Source of the DNA: JBBDIO01 sp040880365
GTDB lineage: Bacteria > Chloroflexota > Anaerolineae > Caldilineales > Caldilineaceae
Assembly (NCBI GenBank): GCA_040880365.1
Contig: JBBDIO010000161.1
Coordinates: forward strand, 1-25,433
Direction of reading: 5' to 3'
DNA: 25,433 nt
Shown: positions 6,812 through 14,336 of the stretch, one piece after another
Position numbering within the stretch: the stretch's first letter is position 1
Layout: every line of letters begins with the position of its first letter
Translations under genes and position numbers: made by a program
The notes under the pieces: model-generated
The model's input: the letters and a program-made list of their open reading frames with translations, nothing else
Database searches by the model: none
What the model was told of the DNA's origin: nothing

Positions 6812-7645
6812 ATGGCAGATCGACAGCACGAATGGCAAGATGCCGATGTCGCGACCAACGGCATTCGCGTGCACTATTGGCGCACGGGCGGCGACAAACC
6901 GCCCCTGGTGCTGCTCCACGGCATCACCGACAACGGTCTTTGCTGGCGGCGCGTGGCCGCGGTGCTGGCCGATGACTATGACCTGATCATGGTGGATGGC
7001 CGCGGTCACGGAGAGTCGGACAAGCCCGACCGCTATCGGCTGGACGATTATGCCGCGGATACGGCAGGACTCATCGAAGCGTTGGCGCTGGGCAAGCCCG
7101 GCGTCATGGGGCATTCGCTGGGCGCGGCCATCGGCGCGACGCTGACCGCCAGCCGGCCCGACCTGGTACGCTGCCTGGCGCTGGAAGATCCACCGTGGCG
7201 CCAACCGGCGTCGCCCGCCACCGAAGAAGCCCGCCGCGAACACATGCAGACATGGCGCGCCGAAACCGTAGAGCGTAAAGCCACCATGTCCCACGCCGAA
7301 ATTGTGGCCGCGGGCAAGGCGCGCAGCACAACCTGGCACGCCGATGAGTTTGATCCCTGGGCACAGGCCAAGCTGGATGTTTCGGAACACGTCTTCGACA
7401 ATGTAGGGGCCGGTCTGGCCGAATGGCGGACCTTTGCGTCACAGATCAAATGCCCCACCCTGTTGGTAGGCGGCGATTCCGAATTGGGCGCCATTGTGAC
7501 GCCCGACATCGCGCAGGAAGCCGCGACCCTGAACCCGCGCATCACGTTCACGCTCCTGGCGGACGCGGGTCACAATGTGCGCCGCGAACAGTTCGATGCG
7601 TTCCTGGCCGCGGTGCAGCCTTTCCTGGCGCAACATATGAGCTGA
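6812..7645 (+). CDS. Alpha/beta-hydrolase
   Basis: A 277-residue single-domain hydrolase. It has an oxyanion-hole segment LVLLHGITDNG (HG at 36-37), the DGRGHGESDKP loop at 62-72, nucleophile elbow GHSLGA with Ser102, acidic residue in LLVGGDSELG (Asp222 or Glu224) and catalytic His254 in DAGHNVRRE. This triad pattern is that of esterases and C-C bond hydrolases related to haloalkane dehalogenase and MhpC-like enzymes; there is no sequence feature to choose between ester, lactone or C-C substrates. AAGGAG lies about 8 nt before the ATG. It is convergent with the secreted protein gene at 7856-8791 and followed by a GC-rich hairpin. Confidence 0.9.
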   Translation: MADRQHEWQDADVATNGIRVHYWRTGGDKPPLVLLHGITDNGLCWRRVAAVLADDYDLIMVDGRGHGESDKPDRYRLDDYAADTAGLIEALALGKPGVMGHSLGAAIGATLTASRPDLVRCLALEDPPWRQPASPATEEARREHMQTWRAETVERKATMSHAEIVAAGKARSTTWHADEFDPWAQAKLDVSEHVFDNVGAGLAEWRTFASQIKCPTLLVGGDSELGAIVTPDIAQEAATLNPRITFTLLADAGHNVRREQFDAFLAAVQPFLAQHMS

Positions 7646-7696
7646 ACGCGCACCCGGATCGCAAATGCGGGCTAGCGCTCAGGCAGCAAAACCAAT

Positions 7697-7733
7697 ACCA
7701 GGAGGGGNNNNNNNNNNACGCGCCCCTCCTGGT
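7697..7733. terminator. GC-rich stem around the N10 gap, probable bidirectional terminator
   Basis: ACCAGGAGGGG (7697-7707) and CCCCTCCTGGT (7723-7733) are perfectly complementary, an 11-bp stem, with the 10 unknown bases in the loop. It lies between convergent genes. The gap itself may result from the palindrome. No clean U-tract is visible on the plus side. Confidence 0.5.
7708..7717. other. Assembly gap of 10 unknown bases
   Basis: Ten consecutive N inside the loop of the hairpin 7697-7733; not within a gene. Confidence 0.95.
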
Positions 7734-7760
7734 GGTTGACAACCATTGGCGAACGGCTCG

Positions 7761-7828
7761 CCTACGTGCTACACAGTGTTATTGCTGTGTAGTTCCTACG
7801 TGCTACACAGTGTTATTGCTGTGTAGTT
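7761..7828. repeat. Two exact tandem copies of a 34-bp hairpin-forming unit
   Basis: 7761-7794 and 7795-7828 are identical, each beginning CCTACGTG. Every copy contains an 8-bp inverted repeat CTACACAG / CTGTGTAG (7769-7776 with 7785-7792, and 7803-7810 with 7819-7826) around the loop TGTTATTG. A third shorter palindrome TTACAGTGTAA follows at 7830-7840. All are in the convergent spacer before the secreted-protein stop at 7856. They could form RNA hairpins that stabilise or end both transcripts. With only two copies and no spacer it is not a CRISPR array. Confidence 0.85.
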
Positions 7829-7855
7829 ATTACAGTGTAAAAGCTGGAGATGGGT

Positions 7856-8791
7856 CTACCGGATGGCTTCTTCGGCGGTGCAATCCTGCAACCATTTCAC
7901 CGCGCCGTCGCTATTCGTAAACGCAATCTTCACATCATCATAGAAAATGTTGGAATTCAGATAGGCGGGCGATTGTGCCTGGAGCAGCACCATAATATCC
8001 TGCGCGCCTTCCAGATCAACCGTGTTGATCATCTCGGCCCATTCGCCCCGCACATAGCCGTTCTGATAATAGGCATGGGGACCATCGGCGCCGGGCTTCA
8101 CCCCCATCGACGCCCAGTCATAGTCGATGCCATCTCCCCCCGAAAGCTTCGCACCCTGGTCGTGATCCCAGATGAGATACTTGACGCTCACCATCACCTG
8201 CCCGTCTTCATAGCCGGCGGGCACAGGGATACGCGGGCTGCCGAAACCACCGGCATAGGGCTTACTGCCCGCAATCTTCGCCGAATATTGCGCGTCGGAT
8301 TGATCCGGCGTGCCATCGTTGGAACGGTTGCCGGGGCCGACAATGCGCTCGCGGGCAAACACCACGTTCTGCGCGCTGTAGCCATCGGCATCCAGAGCAA
8401 AAGGCGCCCAGCCCGAATGCCAGTCGGTCCAGATATCGGTGCGGCCATCGTGACTTGCCCAGCTGATATTGGAATTGAAGTTGTTACACACATGTGGGGT
8501 GTCATAGAGTGTAAGCCCCGCGCCCAGCCCGGTGATGGTTTGGCGCACACCCCGCCCCGGCGCTTCCTGCGTGCGCCCGCCGTCAAAGGCATCGGCTTCC
8601 AGCGCATTGGCCGTCAGGGGGGCCAATGTGAGGAGGTCGTCGGAGGTGGCAGGCACCACAGGCGGCGACAAGCGCGGCCCATTGATTGCCAGGGGGGGCG
8701 ACATGAAACCACCCGCCCACGCGATGGAAACCGGCAGGGCCAGCAATATTGCCAAAACAAATGCCTGCAAAACAGAACGATGACGAATCAT
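7856..8791 (-). CDS. Secreted protein, possible carbohydrate-binding-like beta domain
   Basis: A 311-residue protein beginning MIRHRSVLQAFVLAILLALP with a signal peptide, probable cleavage after VSIAWA (residue 26). After a Pro-rich segment (30-60) comes a single domain at about 95-311 rich in Trp, Tyr, Gly and Asp, including HVCNNFNSNISWASHD, DWHSGWAPFALD, a YDDVKIAFT strand near the end and two cysteines (102, 304). The layout resembles jelly-roll carbohydrate-binding modules. No catalytic motif is seen. The start at 8791 is supported by AAGGGAGA 7-8 nt upstream; the frame stays open to 8950 without a better start. It faces the divergent 9177 operon across an AT-rich spacer. The end YDDVKIAFT recalls MFDSVRVVDLG of the lipoprotein at 11148-12262. 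Confidence 0.75.
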   Translation of the reverse strand: MIRHRSVLQAFVLAILLALPVSIAWAGGFMSPPLAINGPRLSPPVVPATSDDLLTLAPLTANALEADAFDGGRTQEAPGRGVRQTITGLGAGLTLYDTPHVCNNFNSNISWASHDGRTDIWTDWHSGWAPFALDADGYSAQNVVFARERIVGPGNRSNDGTPDQSDAQYSAKIAGSKPYAGGFGSPRIPVPAGYEDGQVMVSVKYLIWDHDQGAKLSGGDGIDYDWASMGVKPGADGPHAYYQNGYVRGEWAEMINTVDLEGAQDIMVLLQAQSPAYLNSNIFYDDVKIAFTNSDGAVKWLQDCTAEEAIR

Positions 8792-8969
8792 GGATTCTCC
8801 CTTCTCGCTTCGTGCCGGAAGCCGTGCGGATTCCGGTGCAATGTAAAACTGATTCATGTTGATACAGCCAGTCCAGATACCTAGATTTAACACAAGTCTA
8901 AACAACAGTTTGCAAACGAATATTCCGTTTCCCATTTCATCATGACGCAATATGCCAAAAATAGTTGCG

Positions 8970-9011
8970 ATTACATTGAATTATACTACAAATTTCAATT
9001 ATTATTGTAAT
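8970..9011. promoter_or_regulatory. Nested AT-rich inverted repeat over a minus-strand TATAAT
   Basis: ATTACA (8970-8975) pairs with TGTAAT (9006-9011), and ATTGAA (8975-8980) pairs with TTCAAT (8994-8999). The minus-strand TATAAT hexamer (8985-8980) falls inside. The layout could be an operator for the secreted-protein gene, which would then have a leader of about 180 nt. The spacing is uneven on the two arms, so this is only suggestive. Confidence 0.3.
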
Positions 9012-9041
9012 ATTTACTCATTTTTTATTTCCAAACGGACG

Positions 9042-9062
9042 ATCTGTGCCGAATCTGTGCCG
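9042..9062 (+). repeat. Direct repeat of ATCTGTGCCG, one helical turn apart
   Basis: ATCTGTGCCG occurs at 9042-9051 and 9053-9062, an 11-bp period, just upstream of the TATACT hexamers that precede the 9177 operon. Direct half-sites at this distance upstream of a promoter often bind an activator. Confidence 0.4.
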
Positions 9063-9089
9063 GCTTCTCGCCTTCTTGCGCGTCTGCGG

Positions 9090-9121
9090 TATACTGAAAT
9101 TACGTACTGAAGCCGTATACT
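9090..9121 (+). promoter_or_regulatory. Two TATACT -10-like hexamers for the 9177-11099 operon
   Basis: TATACTG occurs at 9090-9096 and again at 9116-9122, each preceded by CGG or CCG. -35 matches are poor. From these the leader would be about 55-80 nt. The same hexamer precedes 5122, so it may reflect the genome's usual -10. Confidence 0.35.
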
Positions 9122-9176
9122 GTAACCATAGTCAGCGTTCCCCGTTGATCAATTCAAAACAGCAAACGAGGTTGTT

Positions 9177-9953
9177 ATGACAGAGCAAACTGCCAGCCCC
9201 CAGAACGTGCTGGTCACCGGCGCAGCGGGCGCCATCGGGCGCAATGTGTGCGAACAATTGCAGGCCCGCGGCCACACGGTGCGCGGGTTCGACATCAATC
9301 CCAATCCCGATGTGCCCGATTTCATCCAGGCCAATCTCACGGATGCCGCCGCCGTCCAGCAAGCCATGCAGGACATCGACACCGTCGTGCATCTGGCCGC
9401 CTATCCTGTGGACGCCGATTTTATGACGGTGTTGCTGGAACCCAATGTGATTGGCCTCTATCAGGTCTGCAATGCCGCGCGCGAAGCCAGTGTGCGCCGT
9501 CTGATCCTTGCCAGCACCATCCAGACCGTGTGGGGCTTCCCGCCCGACAAGTTCATCCGCATCGAAGATGGCACGCTGGTGGGCAACCACTATGCGCTGA
9601 GCAAAGTCTGGGCCGAGCAGATGGGCGATATGTATGCCCGCGTGCACAACATGGAAGTGATCAACGTGCGCATTTTGTGGCTGGCGCGCAGCCAGGAACA
9701 CGCCGAAGCGCTGGAAAAGAGTGGGCACGGCGTCAATATCTATTTCAGCCACGACGACGCCAAGCGCTTTTTTCAATGCGCGGTCGAAGCCGACCAGCCC
9801 AAGCCCGGCGAATGTGTGACCGTTTTCGCCGGCAGCAAACCGTTGAACCAGCCCCGCGTGGATATGGAACCGGCACGCCGCATTCTGGGCTATGAACCCC
9901 AGGATACCTTCCCCGAAGGCATGCCCTATCACGCCATTGGGAAATCTGCCTGA
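9177..9953 (+). CDS. NAD-dependent SDR, uronate-dehydrogenase-like
   Basis: A 258-residue extended SDR. Nucleotide-binding motif TGAAGAIG (G15, G18, G21), Asp39 ending the second strand (NAD preference), HLAAY (72-76), catalytic Ser113 in LASTIQ and YxxxK as Tyr139-ALS-Lys143. Several segments look like bacterial uronate dehydrogenases from what I know of them: NVIGLYQVCNAAR, a FSHDDAKRFF stretch and the ARRILGYEPQD end. Those enzymes oxidise glucuronate or galacturonate at C1 to the aldarolactone. Length is in the usual range (about 260-270). ACGAGG is about 7 nt upstream of the ATG. An enolase-superfamily dehydratase starts 21 nt after its stop, so the two are likely one operon. Confidence 0.82.
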   Translation: MTEQTASPQNVLVTGAAGAIGRNVCEQLQARGHTVRGFDINPNPDVPDFIQANLTDAAAVQQAMQDIDTVVHLAAYPVDADFMTVLLEPNVIGLYQVCNAAREASVRRLILASTIQTVWGFPPDKFIRIEDGTLVGNHYALSKVWAEQMGDMYARVHNMEVINVRILWLARSQEHAEALEKSGHGVNIYFSHDDAKRFFQCAVEADQPKPGECVTVFAGSKPLNQPRVDMEPARRILGYEPQDTFPEGMPYHAIGKSA

Positions 9954-9974
9954 GGACAGTTCAGTTTGCGATAG

Positions 9975-11099
9975 ATGACAAACGAAATCGTAAAACTCAC
10001 CACAATCGAAACCTTTCATCAGGATGCGCGCGTGGCGCTGGTGCGCGTGCGCACAGCCGACGGGGCCGAAGGCTGGGGACAGACCGCGCCTGCCCAGGCC
10101 GACATCACAGCCCAGGTGCTGCACCGTCAGGTCGCGCCCCTGGTATTGGGCAAACCCACGATTGATTTGAGTGATCTGGACGGGCTGGCCGCCGAGGTCA
10201 TCGAGCAGACCTATAAATTCCCCGGCACCTATGTCTGTCGCGCGTTGACCGGTGTGGAGACTGCGCTGTGGGATCTGCGGGGTAAACTGGCCGAAAAAAG
10301 CGTCTGCGAATTGCTGGGGGGCGCGCCCCGCCCCTTTCCCGTCTATGGGTCCAGTATGCGCCGGGATACTACGCCCCAGGAGGAAGTCGAACGGTTGCAG
10401 CGGCAACAGGAGGCCCACGGCTTTCGGGCGTTCAAGCTGAAGATCGGCAAGCGCGCCGGGCACGATGCCGACGAGTGGCCCGGTCGCACGCCCCAGCTTG
10501 TGGCTGCGGTGCGTGCGGCCCTGGGCAGCGCAACCGAGCTATTGGTCGACGCCAACAGTTGCTATACGCCCATGCGCGCCATCGAGATGGGCAAGCTGCT
10601 GGAAGATCACGGCTATGCCCACTTCGAAGAACCCTGCCCCTATTGGGAGCTGGAATGGACGGCCCAGGTGGCGCGTGCCCTGGATATCCCCGTGGCGGGC
10701 GGCGAACAGGATTTTGATCTGCACCAGTGGCGGCGCATGTTTGCGCTGGGGAGTGTGGATATCGCCCAGCCCGATGTCTGTTATGTGGGCGGGGTGGCGC
10801 GCACGCTGCGCGTGGCAAAAATGGCCCAAGCGCACAATCTGCCCTGTGTGCCCCATTCGGCCAACCATTCGCTGGTGCTGATTTTCACGCTGCATCTCAT
10901 GGGCGCGCTGCCCAACGCCGGGCAGCATGTAGAATATTCTATCGAACCGCAAGCCTGGGCGCACACCTTCTATGATCCCCTGCCTGTGGTGCAGGATGGA
11001 CACGTCGCCATCCCCGCGGGGCCGGGCTGGGGCATCACTATCCGCCCCGACTGGCTAGAGAAGGCTACGCGCCAGGTGAGCGAAGCAGACACCGAATAA
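9975..11099 (+). CDS. Enolase-superfamily dehydratase/racemase (mandelate racemase/MLE type)
   Basis: A 374-residue protein with capping domain to about 120 (GVETALWDLRGK) and a barrel. Active-site residues: KxK as K154-L-K156 in FKLKIGKRAG, metal ligands D192 (VDANSC), E218/E219 (FEEPCP) and E244 (AGGEQDF), and H294 in PHSANHS. Unlike the 3086 enzyme it keeps the KxK pair and has no DxHGR motif, so it is in a different subgroup, mandelate racemase-like, which includes aldarate dehydratases. Placed directly behind the uronate-dehydrogenase-like gene (21-nt gap), it could dehydrate the resulting aldarate; that is inference. No clear Shine-Dalgarno; translation may be coupled to the upstream gene. 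Confidence 0.85.
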   Translation: MTNEIVKLTTIETFHQDARVALVRVRTADGAEGWGQTAPAQADITAQVLHRQVAPLVLGKPTIDLSDLDGLAAEVIEQTYKFPGTYVCRALTGVETALWDLRGKLAEKSVCELLGGAPRPFPVYGSSMRRDTTPQEEVERLQRQQEAHGFRAFKLKIGKRAGHDADEWPGRTPQLVAAVRAALGSATELLVDANSCYTPMRAIEMGKLLEDHGYAHFEEPCPYWELEWTAQVARALDIPVAGGEQDFDLHQWRRMFALGSVDIAQPDVCYVGGVARTLRVAKMAQAHNLPCVPHSANHSLVLIFTLHLMGALPNAGQHVEYSIEPQAWAHTFYDPLPVVQDGHVAIPAGPGWGITIRPDWLEKATRQVSEADTE

Positions 11100-11147
11100 T
11101 CATAATTAGGCCATTGCGAACTGCGCCCCGCCCGGCCAAATCACGCA

Positions 11148-12262
11148 TCATGGCCCCAAATCTACCACGCGCACGCTGTCGAACATGGTATTACCGCCCA
11201 ACACGGGGGCCGAATGAGTGCCGCGCAGATAGATAGTCATGCGCGCGCTTTCCGCGCGCACGGTCTCCTGTGTCGCAATCCAGTGATCGGGCGTGGTATC
11301 ACGCCAGGGATACCAGCTTACGGTCGCCGCTTCAAAATTGGTGCTACCCGTGAGATCGATCCCCAATTCCAAACGCAATTGGCTGGGCGTGGGAGCATAT
11401 TTTGCCCATGCTTCAATGGTATATTGATGGCCGGGTGTGACATCAATGCTTCGATAGAGACCCGCTTCACCAATGCGATAATCAAAGCTGATTTCCTGAG
11501 ATCGCTGCCCATTGTGTACATTAGGCCCCCAATTATTCTCATTGAGCCGGGGTGCGTTGCTAGGGTCAATATTGGGTTCATAGGCTTTGATCAAGGCGCC
11601 CCAACCGCTGGGAATATGCCCGACAAAATCCTCATAGGGGCTGGTCCACGGATAAAAACCACCTTCCATCGACCATTCTCCCCCTTCCAGCGGCGGGGCA
11701 ATTGCTACGGGTGCTGCCGGCACTTCAGGTTCCGGCGCGGGCGGGGCCTCTGCTGCCGGTGGCGGTTGCACNNNNNNNNNNNNNNNNNNNNNNNNNNNNN
11801 NNNNNNNNNNNNNNNNNNNNNNNNNNNNNNNNNNNNNNNNNNNNNNNNNNNNNNNNNNNNNNNNNNNNNNNCCGGCACTTCAGGTTCCGGCGCGGGCGGG
11901 GCCTCTGCTGCCGGTGGCGGTTGCACGGCGACAGGCTCCGGCACGACAACCGGCGGCGCGGGTGCAACGGGGGTCTCCACCGCGGGTGTCGGCAATTCGG
12001 GGGCGGGCAATTCCGGGGTTGGCAATTCCGGGGTCGCGACTGCGTTAACCGATGCGGGTTCCAGGGTCAATATGATAGCAGTCGGCAGGACAAAGGGGGT
12101 GGCGATCTCCGGCGTGGCGGTCTCCGTAGGCGGCGCAACCGGGGTCGGTGTCTTGGTCGGGGTCGGAGTCGGGGCAGGGGGCGCACTGCCACAGCCCATC
12201 AACAATGACCCCGCGACGATCAACCCTGCGACCGCACACCCGACACGCGGCCATTTTTTCAT
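11148..12262 (-). CDS. Lipoprotein with Pro/Thr-rich linker and C-terminal binding-like domain, interrupted by an assembly gap
   Basis: Read across the gap it encodes 319 residues. MKKWPRVGCAVAGLIVAG then LLMGC gives a type II signal peptide with lipid-modified Cys24. Residues about 27-150 are a TPTPT/PELP-type extracellular linker. The last 165 residues form a beta-rich domain (SGWGALIKAY, GLYRSIDVTPGHQYTIEAWAK, FDSVRVVDLGP) resembling carbohydrate-binding modules. The two halves lie in different frames because 100 N and a duplicated 55-bp flank (11717-11771 = 11872-11926) were left in the assembly; removing 155 bp restores one frame. ATG 12262 is the Met that starts the signal peptide; Shine-Dalgarno is weak and a TATATA lies nearby. 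A GTG ten codons or fewer upstream is an alternative. Likely surface-anchored. Confidence 0.75.
11717..11926. repeat. 55-bp direct duplication flanking the N100 gap
   Basis: 11717-11771 and 11872-11926 are identical, separated by 100 N (11772-11871). Most simply this is the same sequence present on both contig ends that the scaffolder did not merge, not a biological repeat, because merging restores an open frame. Confidence 0.9.
11772..11871. other. Assembly gap of 100 N inside the lipoprotein gene
   Basis: Exactly 100 N, a standard unknown-size placeholder. Confidence 0.97.
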
Positions 12263-12360
12263 GCGCGGAAAATCATTCACTATATATTCCACCCTCTCTA
12301 TTTCCAGCAGAATCACCAGCAGAATCAACGGCAGTGCTATGCCAGATGCAGCTTGCAGTT

Positions 12361-13089
12361 TCAGACGCTCTTTTGCAAAACGATCAGCAAATACAATTTG
12401 TAATCTTGCCAACGGGGAATATCCGTAAGCCTTTCAAAGCCTAATGCCACTCGAAACAAAGCAGGGGAAAAGGCAAAATAAAATGGATTGCCCACATGCA
12501 AACAGTGGCGCATTTCCAGACCAGACTCGCCCGCAATCGCGGCAATGTCTGAACGTGTATTGGCGCGATAATACACCGGAAATGTTTCACGCTCCGGGCG
12601 TCGCAAAAGTCGTTTTACCAACTGGACTTGTAGCCTATGCGGTATCAGATAACTGACACGCGGGATATAATTGTGCCAATTTGTGGTAAAGATAACGATG
12701 CGCCCACCGGGGCGCAAAACGCGCGCCATTTCACTCACGACCCGTTGGGGAAAGGCAAGGTGTTCCATTACCCATTGGGTGATAATGAGATCGAACGTGG
12801 CAGGCCGAAACGGTAGATTCTCGCCCAGAGCGACTGCGGGGTGTGCAATGGCTTCGTTGCAAGCCAGATCACCCAGATAGGGATCGATGCCCACACGCAA
12901 CTTTGCCGGTTGAATTTGCCGGGCAGCCAGGCTGCAACGCCCACTCCCCAAATCCAGCAGACGGGTAGAGGCGGTAATATATCGCCCTACCAGGTCCTGA
13001 TATACTTGTCCGGCATTCCGAAAGTTGGGATAAGCACGATCAAAAAGCGCTTGACAGGTTTGATACGAAGAAGTTTGCCAAAAATCCAT
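12361..13089 (-). CDS. Class I SAM-dependent methyltransferase
   Basis: A 242-residue protein. Motif I LLDLGSG (44-50) binds SAM; VGIDPY follows as the acidic second-strand end; FDLIITQWVMEHL is the motif IV/V-like segment, and MARVLRPGGRIVIFTTNW the post-motif strand typical of Methyltransf_11 proteins. The C-terminal third (PRVSYLIPHRLQVQLVKRLL) is basic and partly hydrophobic, perhaps membrane-associated, as in methyltransferases acting near lipids or glycans; substrate unknown. The start is ATG 13089 (MDFWQTSSYQ), with no strong Shine-Dalgarno. The frame stays open upstream into the N100 gap, but that part has no recognisable content. It is followed 98 bp later by the lipoprotein gene on the same strand. 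Confidence 0.85.
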   Translation of the reverse strand: MDFWQTSSYQTCQALFDRAYPNFRNAGQVYQDLVGRYITASTRLLDLGSGRCSLAARQIQPAKLRVGIDPYLGDLACNEAIAHPAVALGENLPFRPATFDLIITQWVMEHLAFPQRVVSEMARVLRPGGRIVIFTTNWHNYIPRVSYLIPHRLQVQLVKRLLRRPERETFPVYYRANTRSDIAAIAGESGLEMRHCLHVGNPFYFAFSPALFRVALGFERLTDIPRWQDYKLYLLIVLQKSV

Positions 13090-13532
13090 GATTCTCAGGG
13101 AATAGAGCGCGCCGATGCGGCTAGATCCATCCGAATGGTTTCCTCTCTCTACTGGGTGTATCACACNNNNNNNNNNNNNNNNNNNNNNNNNNNNNNNNNN
13201 NNNNNNNNNNNNNNNNNNNNNNNNNNNNNNNNNNNNNNNNNNNNNNNNNNNNNNNNNNNNNNNNNNACTGGGTGTATCACACGGTGTATACAACACTGGG
13301 TGCACGAATCACAAAGCGCCTTTGAACCCCATATCGCGCCCGCATTTCACAAAGGAGTCGCCCCAACGGCGGGGCAGATCGCTTGCGATGATTGTACCCA
13401 AGTTGATGTTTATATCCAAGATAATAGTTTCTCAGATAGAGGATCGTTAGAATCATTTCATTCACTTATGCAAGGAAATATGCCCAGGCCATCCGGCTAT
13501 CCCATTTCCTCAAAATTCAGAAAGAACATGTC
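13090..13532. other. Divergent intergenic region with an N100 gap
   Basis: It separates the minus-strand methyltransferase from the plus-strand isomerase. It contains 100 N (13167-13266), flanked by an identical 16-bp ACTGGGTGTATCACAC at 13151-13166 and 13267-13282. GGTGTATACAACACTGGGTG continues the same low-complexity motif. Promoters for both directions must be here, but I cannot place a convincing one. Confidence 0.6.
13167..13266. other. Assembly gap of 100 N
   Basis: Exactly 100 N between two copies of a 16-bp sequence; the true distance may be zero or unknown. Confidence 0.97.
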
Positions 13533-14321
13533 ATGCCCCAACCCCAACTCGCGGTGCAGGTCTATACCCTCCGCAATCATATCAAAACTGTGCCCGACTT
13601 TGCCGCGAGTATGGCGCGGGTTGCCGCGTTGGGCTATGCCGGCGTGCAGCTGGACCTGGAACACCACCCGGATGTGCCCCCACGCGACATCAAACGCATC
13701 TGTGATGACCACGGTCTAACCATCTGCATTAGTCATTTCGGATTTGAATATTTTCAGGATAATCTGGCCGATGTGCTCGCCCGCCAGACCATCTGGGAAT
13801 GTCACCACACTGCGATTGTTGCCATGCCGCGCGCCTATCACGAACAGGGCGCGGGCGGGTATCGCCGCTTTGCTGCCGACGCCACGCAAGTGGGCGCAAA
13901 ACTCGCCCGCGAAGGCATCACCCTCAGCTATCACAACCATAGCTTTGAATTTGTGCGCTTTGGTGACCAGACCGGACTGGACATCATTTTTGCCGAGACC
14001 GATGCGCGGCTGCTGCAAGCCGAAATCGACACCTATTGGGTGCAACACGGCGGCGGCGATCCCGCGCTGTGGGTCCAGCGCATGGCCGGACGCATGCCGG
14101 TAGTTCACTACAAGGATATGGAGATTCTGCCCGATGGCAGCCAGGCCTTTGCCGAAGTGGGACAGGGCAATCTCAACTGGACTGCGATTCATGCCGCGAC
14201 GCTGGCAAGCGGTGTGCCCTGGATTGTGGTAGAACAGGACAAATGCCGCCGCGACCCATTCGAGAGTCTGCAACTGAGCTACGACTTTCTGACGCAGGCA
14301 GCTCTATCTACGGGTAAATAA
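13533..14321 (+). CDS. Sugar phosphate isomerase/epimerase-like TIM-barrel protein
   Basis: A 262-residue protein of the xylose isomerase-like TIM barrel family (AP endonuclease 2 fold). It opens with LAVQVYTLRNHI. Probable metal ligands are E139 (YHNHSFEF), D166 (EIDTYWVQHGG), H192 (VVHYKDM) and E234 (VVEQD), the E-D-H-E set used by ketose 3-epimerases and inosose dehydratase-like enzymes. The EVGQGNLNW turn (208-216) is common in this family. The reaction is isomerisation, epimerisation or dehydration of a sugar or cyclitol; which one cannot be decided. Start ATG 13533 has only a weak AGAAAG upstream. A Nudix hydrolase starts 15 nt after its stop, so the two are probably co-transcribed. Confidence 0.88.
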   Translation: MPQPQLAVQVYTLRNHIKTVPDFAASMARVAALGYAGVQLDLEHHPDVPPRDIKRICDDHGLTICISHFGFEYFQDNLADVLARQTIWECHHTAIVAMPRAYHEQGAGGYRRFAADATQVGAKLAREGITLSYHNHSFEFVRFGDQTGLDIIFAETDARLLQAEIDTYWVQHGGGDPALWVQRMAGRMPVVHYKDMEILPDGSQAFAEVGQGNLNWTAIHAATLASGVPWIVVEQDKCRRDPFESLQLSYDFLTQAALSTGK

Positions 14322-14336
14322 TCACGGAGAATAACA

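Larger units (their letters stand above)
8792..9176. promoter_or_regulatory. Divergent promoter region, 385 bp, partly AT-rich
   Basis: No gene. It lies between the divergent secreted-protein and uronate-dehydrogenase-like genes. The stretch about 8950-9030 is strongly AT-rich compared with all surroundings. On the minus strand TATAAT occurs at 8985-8980. It also contains a nested inverted repeat (8970-9011), two 10-bp direct repeats (9042-9062), and TATACT hexamers on the plus strand at 9090-9095 and 9116-9121. Confidence 0.6.

Noticed and set aside
6005..7390. 461-codon minus-strand open frame
   Set aside because: It runs antisense across the PIG-L and hydrolase genes and their spacer, both of which have strong motifs and ribosome sites on the plus strand.
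7761..7828. CRISPR array
   Set aside because: Two copies in direct contact, no spacers, no cas genes.
7850..8884. 344-codon plus-strand open frame
   Set aside because: Antisense of the secreted protein, which has a signal peptide and a Shine-Dalgarno.
9132..10463. 443-codon minus-strand open frame
   Set aside because: Shadow of the SDR and dehydratase genes; long only because of GC-rich codon bias.
11148..12412. Frameshifted pseudogene or two separate genes
   Set aside because: The frame difference is fully explained by the 55-bp duplicated flank plus 100 N; merging restores one intact ORF.
13442..13719. Open frame starting near ATG 13468 overlapping the isomerase gene
   Set aside because: Out of frame with the isomerase, Arg/Cys-rich shadow composition, and no independent support.
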